DNA from: Tritrichomonas musculus
Lineage: Eukaryota > Parabasalia > Tritrichomonadida > Tritrichomonadidae
Assembly: GCA_039105265.1 (NCBI GenBank)
Contig: JAPFFF010000016.1
Coordinates: 1,860,001 to 1,924,000 of the forward strand
Length of the DNA: 64,000 bases
Direction: 5' to 3'
Each line of letters starts with the position of its first letter. Positions within the stretch are counted from its first letter, which is position 1. Positions 21,582 to 30,854 of the stretch are shown here, piece after piece. The notes beneath the pieces were generated by a model that worked only from the letters and a program-made list of their open reading frames with translations, was not told where the DNA came from and did not search any database. Made by a program: the position numbers and the translations under genes.

Positions 21582-21967
21582 ATTATAATAAGAGAAAATG
21601 TGCTTATAAACACACAAAAAGTTTAACTTTTTCTTTATTTATAAAGTCGTATAAACAAAATTGAAACAAAAAAAAATATTTTCATATGTATAAAAATATT
21701 AATTTTTAATCTTTTTATATTTTTACATAATTTTTACCGAGACTACATACCGCCTAGCGGGCGTCGAGCGAGGCGAAGCCGAGTCGAGACCCCGCGGATG
21801 GCGGTAAGTATCGGTAAAAATTATGTACCATAAAAAGATTAAAATATAATTATTTTTTTAACTATTGAAAATATTTTTTTTTTGTTTCAAATTTTGTTTA
21901 TGTGGACTTTTATATAAAGAAAAAGTTAAACTTTTTGTGGGTTTATAAGCACATTTTCTCTTACAAT
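21582..21967. mobile_element. 386-bp foldback element with GC-rich core
   Basis: ACTATCATAATTTT (14 bp) is found at 21568-21581 and 21968-21981, and only once in the uninterrupted unit A. Long arms pair from AGAGAAAATGTGCTTATAAA (21591 on) to the right end, and again inside (ACATAATTTTTACCGA with TCGGTAAAAATTATGT). The centre (about 21748-21805) is strongly GC-rich, in contrast to everything around it, with a TACCGCC/GGCGGTA stem. No coding capacity. A 14-bp duplication is long for known DNA transposons; the superfamily is unassigned. Confidence 0.7.
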
Positions 21968-22119
21968 ACTATCATAATTTTATAATTTTTAGTTTTGTTA
22001 AAAAAACAAGACAACAGCCAAATATATATTGAAGTGATCGCCAAAATCAAAAATGGATTTATTATAGTTTATTTCAAAATATTGACCTTTTATGATTTCA
22101 GATGCTCCTGATATTAATG

Positions 22120-22650
22120 GAGACACATAATAATCAGGATAACATTCAACGTGCTTGCATTTTTCTTTACAATATTTACAATTTGTCCTACTTGAACAAT
22201 AATAACTTCCTCATAAATAGTATATATCATTACAAGAAGTAGAAATAGACGATTCATAAGATATTTCTAGTCTAATACAACTTGAATATGAACTTATACA
22301 GTTCTTACAAATATATGATTTGGCCATCATGACAAGAAGAACAATATGTTGAGTTCCTTCACATTCTAGGCAAGAAAGAGAACATTTTGCCGTATAATAA
22401 CCTCCTAAATCGAACAGATAACTTTCAATACATTCAAAACAATGATATGAATAGCATTTTTTAAAAATTGGCTTCGCTTTTTGAGCACTTATTAACAGAG
22501 TTGAGTAAATATCCATCCTTACATGAATCACAAGCATTTGGTCTACTACATGTTTCACCTGATGAATCGCATTTGGCACATTCAGAACATTGTAGATAAT
22601 ATCCATCTGAGAAGCTTGTACAAATCAATATCCAGTGCAATAATAATTAA
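22120..22650 (-). pseudogene. Decayed cysteine-rich (furin-like/EGF-like repeat) gene fragment
   Basis: Minus-strand translation in shifting frames gives cysteine-rich text: DGYYLQCSECAKCDSSGE and CSRPNACDSCKDGYLLN near 22510-22610, CLECEGT near 22350, and YYCSSRTNCKYCKEKCKH near 22165-22210. This spacing (CxxCxxC, NGYY/DGYL before Cys) is typical of the furin-like or growth-factor-receptor-type repeats of large trichomonad surface proteins. Stops and frame changes show it is dead. It lies inside the 7.5-kb transposon and may be captured host sequence. Confidence 0.55.
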
Positions 22651-23540
22651 CATAATAATTTGAATAATTATTGCATTAATCATTAGCATAATATTAACAA
22701 ATGCTATGAAAAAGCATAAGATTTTCAATCAAACGTAAAGATGCTTCTGATGAAAACTCAATAAGAAGTCCTTATTGCAATTTTCTCCAATAATCCTCAA
22801 TAAGCATTCGTCAATATTCTCAATCATCAATCCCCAAGGATATAAGTCTGATAGAACTGTTATAATTCAATTGACCAATTAAGTAATTAATGAACAAAAT
22901 AGAAGCATGAAATTTCAATGCAATTTGATCGTTCATACATTGATATTTCCATTTCACCACTAACTCAAATTATCGAAGATCTAAAATATAATGGAATCAA
23001 ATCTTTAGTTTATACATATAACAACGGCACTCAAGATTTTGTGTCATGCTTTATAAGTTATCAGTAATTTACCTAATAAGATGATATTATATACAAGTTT
23101 TATAGAATAGAACCTATTTACCTTATTTTTTATTATTATGATCCAGAAAACATCTTATATACCTACAAAACTTACAGAAAAAAGTAACGAGCGCTCAGAT
23201 TTGATCAAATAATTTTGAATAGTCTCGTATACGGAACCATTCCAAATATAGAAATAAAGAGTGAAGGAATATGGAAGTAATAATTAATGGGAATTATCCG
23301 AATATCTTTTTAATTTTGTATCAATATTAAAATAATATTATTTTTACTTTCTTAATTTTGGCTTATATTTTAAATATAATATTAATAATGAAAGAATGTA
23401 ATATATAAATGATTAAAATTCGTAATCATTTTCAAATCATGAATATTTTCAAATAATAATTCGTTATCATTATCAAATTTCCTTCACAATTTAATTCAAA
23501 AATGAAAGCAAAAAATAACGTATAAATAACGTTTAAAAAA
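22651..23540. other. Right part of the 7.5-kb transposon, coding relics only
   Basis: A short plus-strand open stretch around 22919-23067 reads SPLTQIIEDLKYNGIKSL and looks protein-like, but it is brief and I do not recognise it. The remainder is AT-rich up to the TIR, with ATAACGT repeated near 23515-23545. Confidence 0.4.
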
Positions 23541-23787
23541 ATAACGAGAAATTATGAATTTTAGGGAGTTGGGGGTAATTGATTTAATTTTAAAACACTA
23601 CATAATAAAACAATTTTAAAAATTTAATATATGTCAATATAAGGTGCAAATTTACGTTTATAAAAAAACAACTTATTGAATACTGGGTAAGAATTGAAAT
23701 GTTGGGTAAAATTTTGTTACTCAAATTCACCAAAATCACATGATTAGTAAGGATATCAAGTAAAAAATAGTGGGCAAGGTGGTGGAA

Positions 23788-24811
23788 ACTAAACTTGAAA
23801 TTAAAAGCCAGACCACTTTTTTTTCATTCAATTATTTTGGCATAACAATATTTTATTTCAAATTTAAATTATATAACTTTTTTTTTCAATTTTCTTAAAA
23901 AGCCAAATATAATCAGAAAAATATTTATTTAAAAAAATATATTTATCACATTATTTTAAAACTATTTATAATTCATAATGGATTAAAATATTCCCATATA
24001 TCTAAAATTTATAGATATAAATAAAAACAATTTTTTTTTTAAATTAAAATAAGATATTTAACATTTAATAAAAAATACTTTTTATTAATTAATTTGTGTA
24101 TTGAAACTTTATCAAAAATTAAGATCCTCATAATATCTTACCAACCTTCTTTATCTCTTTCAAACTTTCAACAACAATATATACATCACAATCTTTATTA
24201 AATAATACTTCTTTAGTATATAACTCTTTTTTACTACTTCTTTTCAACACGATTATTCTTATCTTACTCAATAAACTTCATTAAGCTAAAATCAGAAGCG
24301 CCATTTTACACCGCATGTTTTATAAAACAAAACTTCTTCATATCGTAACTCATTTCTACAACTTTTTATACTTCCAAAATTATTTCTCATCACGCCTTAC
24401 AAGCTTCCTCAGACATAATCAACAGCGCTATATACATCACAATCTTTATTAAATAATACTTCTTTACGTTATAAGTCATTTCCACTACTCCTTTTTTAGT
24501 ATATCTTAAAATTATCTTACTCAACAAACTTCCTCAGACAAAATCAGAAACGCCATTTTACACCGCATGTTTTATTAGACATTAGCTAAATATCTCAGCA
24601 AATAATTTTCTTTAATAAAAGATATTTTTACATAATTAAATTTTTTAAGTATTGAAAATTTATAAATTGAAGGAAATTAAAACTCAGACCATATTTTGAA
24701 AGCAAACGCGATGTAACGATCAAAAATTGAGATATAAAAAATTTTAACGATCATGTAAAGTATTCAAATTATATTCAAATAGTGGTCTGACTTTTCGGTC
24801 CCAGTTTAAGT
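23788..24811. mobile_element. 1.0-kb sequence with imperfect ~31-bp inverted ends
   Basis: The left end ACTAAACTTGAAATTAAAAG continues to CCAGACCACT (23788-23817). The right end, reverse-complemented, reads ACTTAAACTGGGACCGAAAAG and then TCAGACCACT. About 22 of 31 bases match. No target duplication was defined. It contains the tandem repeat at 24178-24575. Probably an old non-autonomous element. Confidence 0.45.
24178..24575. repeat. Partial tandem duplication, period ~251 bp
   Basis: TATATACATCACAATCTTTA recurs at 24178 and 24430. CGCCATTTTACACCGCATGT recurs ending near 24320 and 24570. The second unit is incomplete and about 85-90 percent alike. C-rich on the plus strand relative to its surroundings. 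No coding reading seen. Confidence 0.65.
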
Positions 24812-25599
24812 CTCAAAATATAATAAAGGATATTTTATAATATACGATCAGTGGATTGAAATGGAATCTACATTCGAAAAAAGGTAGAAATTTTTCATAT
24901 TTGCCTCAAATGGACACTTATATCTTCAAAAAACAAATTGAAGAAAATTGCTTTGATATGAACTGCTTGTGTATATTTGATGAATTATAATTTATCATAT
25001 GACTTGAAACAGTAAAGCTTTTATAGAGTTTTAAAATGTATATTGGTAAGTCAACATAATGACCTCTGTAAATTAGTGTAAGAAACATAAAAATCTATTA
25101 CTCCTACCAAAGTGCTTTTATTTTATTAGTAAAACTTTTTTTGAAAAGATAACCATATTAAAATATAGAATTACAATGAATTGGAAGGTCCCATGAGAAG
25201 AAATCAGGATGGATAAATAAGTAAAAGATGAAATGAATAGCTTTAAATCTTTATTTAGAAGATATAAAAAAAAATAAGTCTTTTATAACTTCAAAGGTAT
25301 CTTAATCTATTTTAAAGTAGATTTTTTGTCTTCCATGAGAAAAAATGTCGAATATTTTAATGGTCCTTTTGAAGGCATTATAAAAAACACTATTTGTCTT
25401 ATTATATTTGGTCAGTAATTTTAAAGATTTTAATAAAAATTGTTTTTTTTTACATCGGGCAATGGCTACCATTTTAATGATGACTTTCATAATATTACTT
25501 TTGATAAATATAAAACTGTTCTAGACAATGGAGGCACTTTTCAAAGTATAATTGAAAAAGTTAAAGAACATTTTTTAAATGACCAACCGATCCTATACA

Positions 25600-26450
25600 T
25601 TTAATAAAAACAATACGCACAAAAACGCTTTTAAAAAAGTAGGATCATCTATTTTAGAAGAATTCGATATTTTTAAGTTGAAATCGAATAACATTCTATA
25701 TATAAATCTTAAAAATCTTTGAGTGAGTTTTTATATATATTAGTATTTTAATTCTAGGATTGCTCAAAATTGTTCAATACATGATAGGTCTGGGCTTTTA
25801 GCAGGTCAAATCTATTGATGAATTGCTTTTTGTTAAAAAAATGTAGAGCATTTTTATTTAGAGCAAATTTAGAGAAGATTTAGCAAGAGATCTCTTATGT
25901 AGTTTCTGGTGAGCATAAACAGGTAATGCCTTTTTCAGGATCAAGAAGAATTCAAACTTTTGAAAGAGTTTCACTTCTCCCCTAAAACTTTGAGGAATCT
26001 GGGGAATCTATTTGTTTTTGAACATAAACTTTTTAACATAAACAGGAAAAACACTTTTTTTTTTTTTTTTTTTTTTTTTTTGGGGGGGGGGGGGAAAGAG
26101 GGGTATGATTCTAGGTAAAATCAAAATGCTATTGGTAAAGGATAAAAAGCCATCATAGTTCCCCAGATCCAATTTTACGAAAACAGTGATGGCTTTTGAT
26201 AAATATTAAAAGATACCATGGATCGTTCCTTAGGACCATCTTAAGGCCAATTGTGGACTTTTTTAGGAAGTTCTTATTTGCTGCTGGAAATATTGTTAGA
26301 TTTTTGGTTACATTTTTAAAGACAATTTCACATGAAACTTGGATTTACCTATAATTCTTTTTTTCATTGCAACGAAGATATATTATCATTCTTTGATCTT
26401 TTGAAACTATATTAGTTTGACAAGGAATCAGATCTTGAATATGTTTAGTA
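25600..26450 (-). mobile_element. Tc1/mariner-like relic
   Basis: Bases around 25765-25815 (TGATAGGTCTGGGCTTTTAG and flanks) align with the minus-strand region 46527-46575 of the mariner at 45733, which encodes WPANSPDLSCIEQ. Bases around 26130-26165 (with TTCCCCAGATCC) align with its WGAIGK-coding region. Order and orientation are the same as in that element. Many frame disruptions; the ends were not found. Confidence 0.5.
26055..26094. repeat. Poly(T)-poly(G) run
   Basis: About 27 T followed directly by 13 G. It may be an unstable homopolymer tract or a sequencing/assembly artefact inside the mariner relic. Confidence 0.8.
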
Positions 26451-28240
26451 AACAAAATCTTAGACAATTTTTTTGAATTTCATTAGATATTTAATGACCA
26501 TAAATATAGTAGAAATACTGTTCTTGATCAATCTTTTAATGATCAATCAAAATGTTATATAAATTATTTTTTTTTCATAATTGAATGATCAAGTATAGTA
26601 TAATTAAAAACCTAAATAATTGGAAAGCTCCTACCAATTTTTATTATAAAGAGTAAGAATTATAATTTCATATATATACATAAATTAAATCCCCATTTGA
26701 TAAAATTATTATTATTATTTAATAATATAATAATATTTATTTTTTATTGAGATATTTGTATTTGAAAATGCAATCTTTTCAAATTTTTTATCTGACAATT
26801 GAATTGAAAATGGAAGGTAGATTAATCTCCAATGTACTTTTTGCCAAACAAAAAGGTCAAATAATTATGAATTAATATGTTTGATATTTCACTTAATTTT
26901 AGCTTTAACATGTTTATTTCGCAAATTTACTCCAGGATAGCTCATTTTCTATCATTTACAAAAAAGAAATTCAATATTTAAAAGGATTTAACCTTTAGTT
27001 AAATAATCATAATTTTCTTTTTATTAAAATGCTCAAATAAATGGCAAAGTTGTATTTTTAAATCTGTTCAATATAATATTATTTTAATTATTTCTTATAT
27101 TATTAAATACAAACAGATATTAGAATTTCATAAATAATGAAAATTGGTTGAAAGCAAGCAATAAACTGCTATTTCTATCTAAATAACATTTTATGCTTTT
27201 GTAGCATAGAAGTAATTAACAATTTAGTCTTGTAAAGTTTTTATCTCAATGAAGATAATAACTTAGGAAAATTATTTACCTTTTTTTAAACTAGCATTAC
27301 GTAATTAAGATGATACATAATTTAAAATATAAAGATAATACATAAAAGTTATGCAAAATGAAAAACTAATGTTTAAAAAATAGTTTAATGGGTAATAAAA
27401 ATGAAGTGAATAAAACAAAAGAATACGAAATTATATAATGACATAAAAATAAGTTTAATCTGTCAAAAGGCCTAACTTATAAAATATAATTTGAATCTTG
27501 AGAAAAATATAGAGCTAGATTGAGCCCATTGAGAAGCTGAATGATATCTGTAAAACCGTTAACTCGATTATCATCGATAAATCTGTTAAGAAGAATGCTT
27601 TTTAATTTTCGTTTACAAATGTTATAATTTGACAATTATATTTTTTTTATCAAATATAATGACATAAATTATTAATTCACAATTTTTTTAAAAATTGTGT
27701 GAAATAATATCTACAATTTTGAGTATAAAAAATTGCTGGTGCCACTTTTGTGTTATACTGAAAAAGCGGGATTTTTACGGGCATTTATCTTAATGTTTAA
27801 ATAGATAACACTCTTCTTAGAAATAAAATTCAAATTGAATGTACATCATACATAAGACACGAACAAATAATTCTTTATTTTAGTGCTTGATTTATATACA
27901 ATTATTTTAGATCACAAAAATTTCAGCTCATTATTTTTTATTTAAAAAAAAGAAGATTTAATTTTTCAAAAAGTTTCAGCGATTTCACAATTCTGAATAG
28001 TTTATTTATCAATTTTCAAAATAAATTCAAATATAAAAATAGAATTTAATTTTTTTTTATAATAAAATCTTACGTTTTCATGAATAAATAACAATTTCAT
28101 TTAATATTAATCCATAATCTTTAATTAATGTTATTTAAATAATTTTATTTTTCTTTTATTTCTTATCAAACATAATGGTTATGACTTTTTGAAAAAGAAG
28201 AAAATTTTATGTTGAATATTTTGTTTTAATTTGAAAAAAA
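26451..28240. other. AT-rich spacer before the right arm
   Basis: No gene recognised. The sequence becomes the right arm of the inverted duplication at 28241. Confidence 0.6.
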
Positions 28241-28294
28241 ACATCATAATTGCATTTAATTTTTTGAGAGAAAAGAAAATAAATATTTTTTTGT

Positions 28295-28299
28295 TCACT
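28295..28299 (+). promoter_or_regulatory. Initiator (Inr), TCACT, right alpha-galactosidase
   Basis: TTCACTTTTTTT gives a TCA(+1)YT initiator with the A at 28297, 23 nt before the ATG at 28320. The arms lose similarity only about 55 bp further upstream (28241), so both copies keep the core promoter but have different distal upstream DNA. Confidence 0.5.
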
Positions 28300-28319
28300 T
28301 TTTTTAAAACATCATCAAG

Positions 28320-30455
28320 ATGAGTACATTCATTAGAATTCAATGCGAACACCTCGAGCTTGTCCTTCAAGTTCCAGAAAACAAGCGTGTCTACCAATGC
28401 TACCTTGGCGAAAAATTGTTATGTGATTGCGATCTTCCAAAGATTGACTGGTCAGTTAAATCAGGCTCAGATGGAGCAGTCAGCCGCCGTGGATGGGAAG
28501 TTGCAGCCGGATCAGGATATGAAGATTTCTTCGAGCCATGCGTTGCAGTCACACACGCCGATGGAAACCCATGCACAATCTTCAGATATGAAAAACACGA
28601 ACAAAAGAAAATTGACGGAGGTGTTGAAACAATCATCCATCTCAAAGATGATGTTTATCCAGTTCACCTTACTCTTCACTACATTGCCTACACTAAGGAA
28701 AACGTTATCAAGGTTTGGTCCGTTATCTCCCACGAAGAAAGCAAACCATTACAATTCTCACGTTACTTCACATGCATCCTTTACTTCTGCGCTCCACACT
28801 ACTACCTCAACGAATTTGCATCTGATTGGGCACGTGAAGCACGCATCCAAACACAAGAATTACAATTCGGCAAGAAGATTGTCGACTCCAAATTAGGAAG
28901 CCGTGCATCAATGTTTGCTCACTCCTTCTTTGAATTAGGTCTCAACCAACCACCAAAGGAGAACGAAGGCGATGTCCTTGTTGGTGCCATCAACTGGACA
29001 GGTAACTTCAATGCCACATTCGACATCGATAACGCCGGCAACTTAAGAGTTCTCCCAGGTATCAACCACTTGAACTCCCTCTACACACTCGATCCAAAGA
29101 CAGAATTCAAGACCGCCGAATTTGTCTTCACATACTCCAACCACGGTCTTGGTGAAGCCTCACGTAACTTCCACGAATGGGCCCGCAATCACGAATTATG
29201 CGATGGCAAAGGAACACGTCTTACCCTCCTTAACAACTGGGAAAACACATTCTTCGACTTCAACGAAGAACTTCTTGGCAAGCTCATGAAAGAAGCCAAA
29301 GAATTAGGTGTCGACCTCTTCCTTCTCGATGATGGCTGGTTCGGCAACAACCACCCACGTAACGATGACCACGCAGGTTTAGGAGACTGGCAAGTCATGA
29401 AGAGCAAGCTTCCAAATGGTATTCCAAAGCTTGTCGAATTCGCCAAAGAAGCAGGAATCAAGTTCGGAATCTGGATCGAACCAGAAATGGTCAACCCAAG
29501 ATCAGATCTCTTCGAGAAGCACCCAGACTGGGCTATCACACTTCCAAACAGAGAAACATACTACTACAGGAACCAACTCGTTCTTGATCTTGCTAACCCA
29601 GAAGTTCAAGATTTCGTCTTCGGAGTTGTTGACAACATCCTCAAAGAAAACCCAGAAGTTGCCTTCTTCAAGTGGGACTGCAACAGCCCAATCACAAACA
29701 TCTACTCGCACTACGAGAAGGACAGACAAGGCAACTTGTATGTTGACCACGTTCGTGGCTTATACAACGTTTGCCAACGTGTTCGTGCCAAGTACCCAAC
29801 CGTCCCAATCATGCTTTGCTCAGGAGGTGGTGCACGTTGCGATTATGGCGCCCTTCAATACTTCACCGAATTCTGGTGCTCCGACGATACCGACCCAATC
29901 GAACGTTGCTACATCCAATGGGGCTTCTCACAAATCTTCCCAGCCAAGGCAATGTGCGCACACGTCACAAGCTGGAACAAGGTCTCATCCGTCAAGTTCA
30001 GGACAGATGTTGCTTCAATGTGCAAGCTCGGTTTCGATATCGGTCTCCACGATATCACCGAAGACGAACTCCACTACGTCCAAGGCGCCGTTTCTAACTG
30101 GAAACGCAACAAAGAAGTCATCCTCGATGGTGACCAATATCGTCTTGTCTCCCCATACGAGACAGAAAGCGCTCACATGGCCGTCAGCTACGTCTCAAAG
30201 GACAAGAAGAAGGCCCTCTTGTTCGCATACGACATCACCCCAAGATTCCAATCAAAGACATTCGCTGTCCAACTCCAAGGACTCGATCCAGCCAAGAAGT
30301 ACAAGGTCACAGAAATCAACTTGATGCCAAACACCAAGTCAGACCTCAAGGGCAACGAAGAAGTCTTCTCAGGCGACTACTTAATGAAGATCGGTCTCGA
30401 ACCATTCACATTCAAGCACATGACAAGCAAGGTCATCGAACTCACAGCCCAATAA
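28320..30455 (+). CDS. Alpha-galactosidase, GH36 family, right-arm copy
   Basis: 711 residues, identical in protein to the copy at 9715-11850, so all catalytic features are the same: nucleophile motif FFKWDCN (D453, codon at 29676) and acid/base motif WCSDDTDP (S521-D525). The N-terminal beta-domain, the (beta/alpha)8 barrel around residues 300-620 and the C-terminal beta-domain follow the usual GH36 order. Stop TAA runs into ATG, giving TAAATG. Only about 80 bp of 5' flank is shared between the copies, so distal regulation could differ. The near-perfect identity of about 2.1 kb suggests recent duplication or continuing gene conversion. Alternative substrates within GH36 (for example alpha-N-acetylgalactosaminidase) cannot be excluded. 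Confidence 0.95.
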   Translation: MSTFIRIQCEHLELVLQVPENKRVYQCYLGEKLLCDCDLPKIDWSVKSGSDGAVSRRGWEVAAGSGYEDFFEPCVAVTHADGNPCTIFRYEKHEQKKIDGGVETIIHLKDDVYPVHLTLHYIAYTKENVIKVWSVISHEESKPLQFSRYFTCILYFCAPHYYLNEFASDWAREARIQTQELQFGKKIVDSKLGSRASMFAHSFFELGLNQPPKENEGDVLVGAINWTGNFNATFDIDNAGNLRVLPGINHLNSLYTLDPKTEFKTAEFVFTYSNHGLGEASRNFHEWARNHELCDGKGTRLTLLNNWENTFFDFNEELLGKLMKEAKELGVDLFLLDDGWFGNNHPRNDDHAGLGDWQVMKSKLPNGIPKLVEFAKEAGIKFGIWIEPEMVNPRSDLFEKHPDWAITLPNRETYYYRNQLVLDLANPEVQDFVFGVVDNILKENPEVAFFKWDCNSPITNIYSHYEKDRQGNLYVDHVRGLYNVCQRVRAKYPTVPIMLCSGGGARCDYGALQYFTEFWCSDDTDPIERCYIQWGFSQIFPAKAMCAHVTSWNKVSSVKFRTDVASMCKLGFDIGLHDITEDELHYVQGAVSNWKRNKEVILDGDQYRLVSPYETESAHMAVSYVSKDKKKALLFAYDITPRFQSKTFAVQLQGLDPAKKYKVTEINLMPNTKSDLKGNEEVFSGDYLMKIGLEPFTFKHMTSKVIELTAQ

Positions 30456-30687
30456 ATGAATTCTTGATAACAAGAAGAAAACGTCGGTTAATTAACTAAT
30501 AAAAACGTTAGTTTTTAATTTTCTTTTTCTTTTTTATTTCTTTTCAAAATTACTTCATTTCAACAAAAGTTCAAAACTTATTCTATCTTTCTTTTGAATT
30601 TTGAATACATCCTTCAAAAATCAAAACCCCAAAAAAAAAAAAAAAAAAAAAATAATAAAAAACATATTTCATTAATATAAACAAGGA

Positions 30688-30758
30688 TTTCTAGTGGTGT
30701 AATGGTTAGCACACAAGCCTCTGAAGTTTGGAATTGAGGTTCGATTCCTCACTAGAAA
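30688..30758 (+). tRNA. tRNA-Gln (anticodon CUG), right-arm copy
   Basis: Same 71-base cloverleaf as the left copy, with anticodon loop CTCTGAA. It is followed after five bases by a short T6 run and then by T10, a plausible Pol III terminator. It lies between the alpha-galactosidase stop and the convergent kinase gene. Confidence 0.95.
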
Positions 30759-30854
30759 ACTTTTTTGATTTTTTTTTTTAAATCAAATAAAAACATAACA
30801 TTTTTTTTATTTATGATAATGATATTTTACATGTTTATTATATAATTCTATTAT

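Larger units (their letters stand above)
20822..22068. repeat. Tandem duplication of a ~227-bp unit, second copy split by two MITEs
   Basis: Unit A (20822-21048) starts GTTTATTTCAAAACATGATAG and ends at the next copy of the same words. Unit B (21049-22068) is the same sequence, split by the elements at 21110-21488 and 21582-21967. Subtracting these and their duplicated targets (388 and 400 bases) leaves 232 bases. A third start of the unit is seen at 22069. The order of events is therefore clear: duplication first, insertions later. Confidence 0.8.
16033..23575. mobile_element. 7.5-kb TA-flanked transposon, pogo-like, with perfect 35-bp TIRs
   Basis: Bases 16033-16067 (starting CCCCCAACTCCCTAAAATTC) are the exact reverse complement of 23541-23575. 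TA lies directly outside each end (16031-16032 and 23576-23577), as expected for Tc1/mariner/pogo elements. The element holds a DDE_1-type transposase (18359-19567). After subtracting nested insertions (a 2.0-kb element plus two small ones) about 4.7 kb is its own. Its right part carries decayed reading frames and a cysteine-rich gene fragment, which may be captured host DNA. Near the left end GTTAAC-like motifs recur four times (16073-16137). Perfect TIRs imply recent movement, although the transposase start looks damaged. Confidence 0.8.
13206..23745. mobile_element. Outer transposon of nested stack, hAT-like
   Basis: The direct repeat AGTAAGGATAT (11 bp) occurs at 13195-13205 and again at 23746-23756. 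Immediately inside, the left end reads AATCATGCGTTTTTTACCC. The right end, reverse-complemented, reads AATCATGTGATTTTGGTG. Both ends carry subterminal TTACCCAA-like repeats. Removing the inserted 7.5-kb element and the 568-bp MITE leaves about 2.4 kb with a hAT-like transposase, a normal size for a hAT transposon. hAT elements usually make 8-bp duplications, so three of the eleven matching bases may be chance, or the family is unusual. The spacer of the inverted duplication is therefore largely transposon. Confidence 0.65.

Noticed and set aside
22211-22606. 131-codon minus-strand frame as a gene
   Set aside because: The cysteine-rich signal switches between frames across it, so it is a relic and this single frame is not the coding one throughout.
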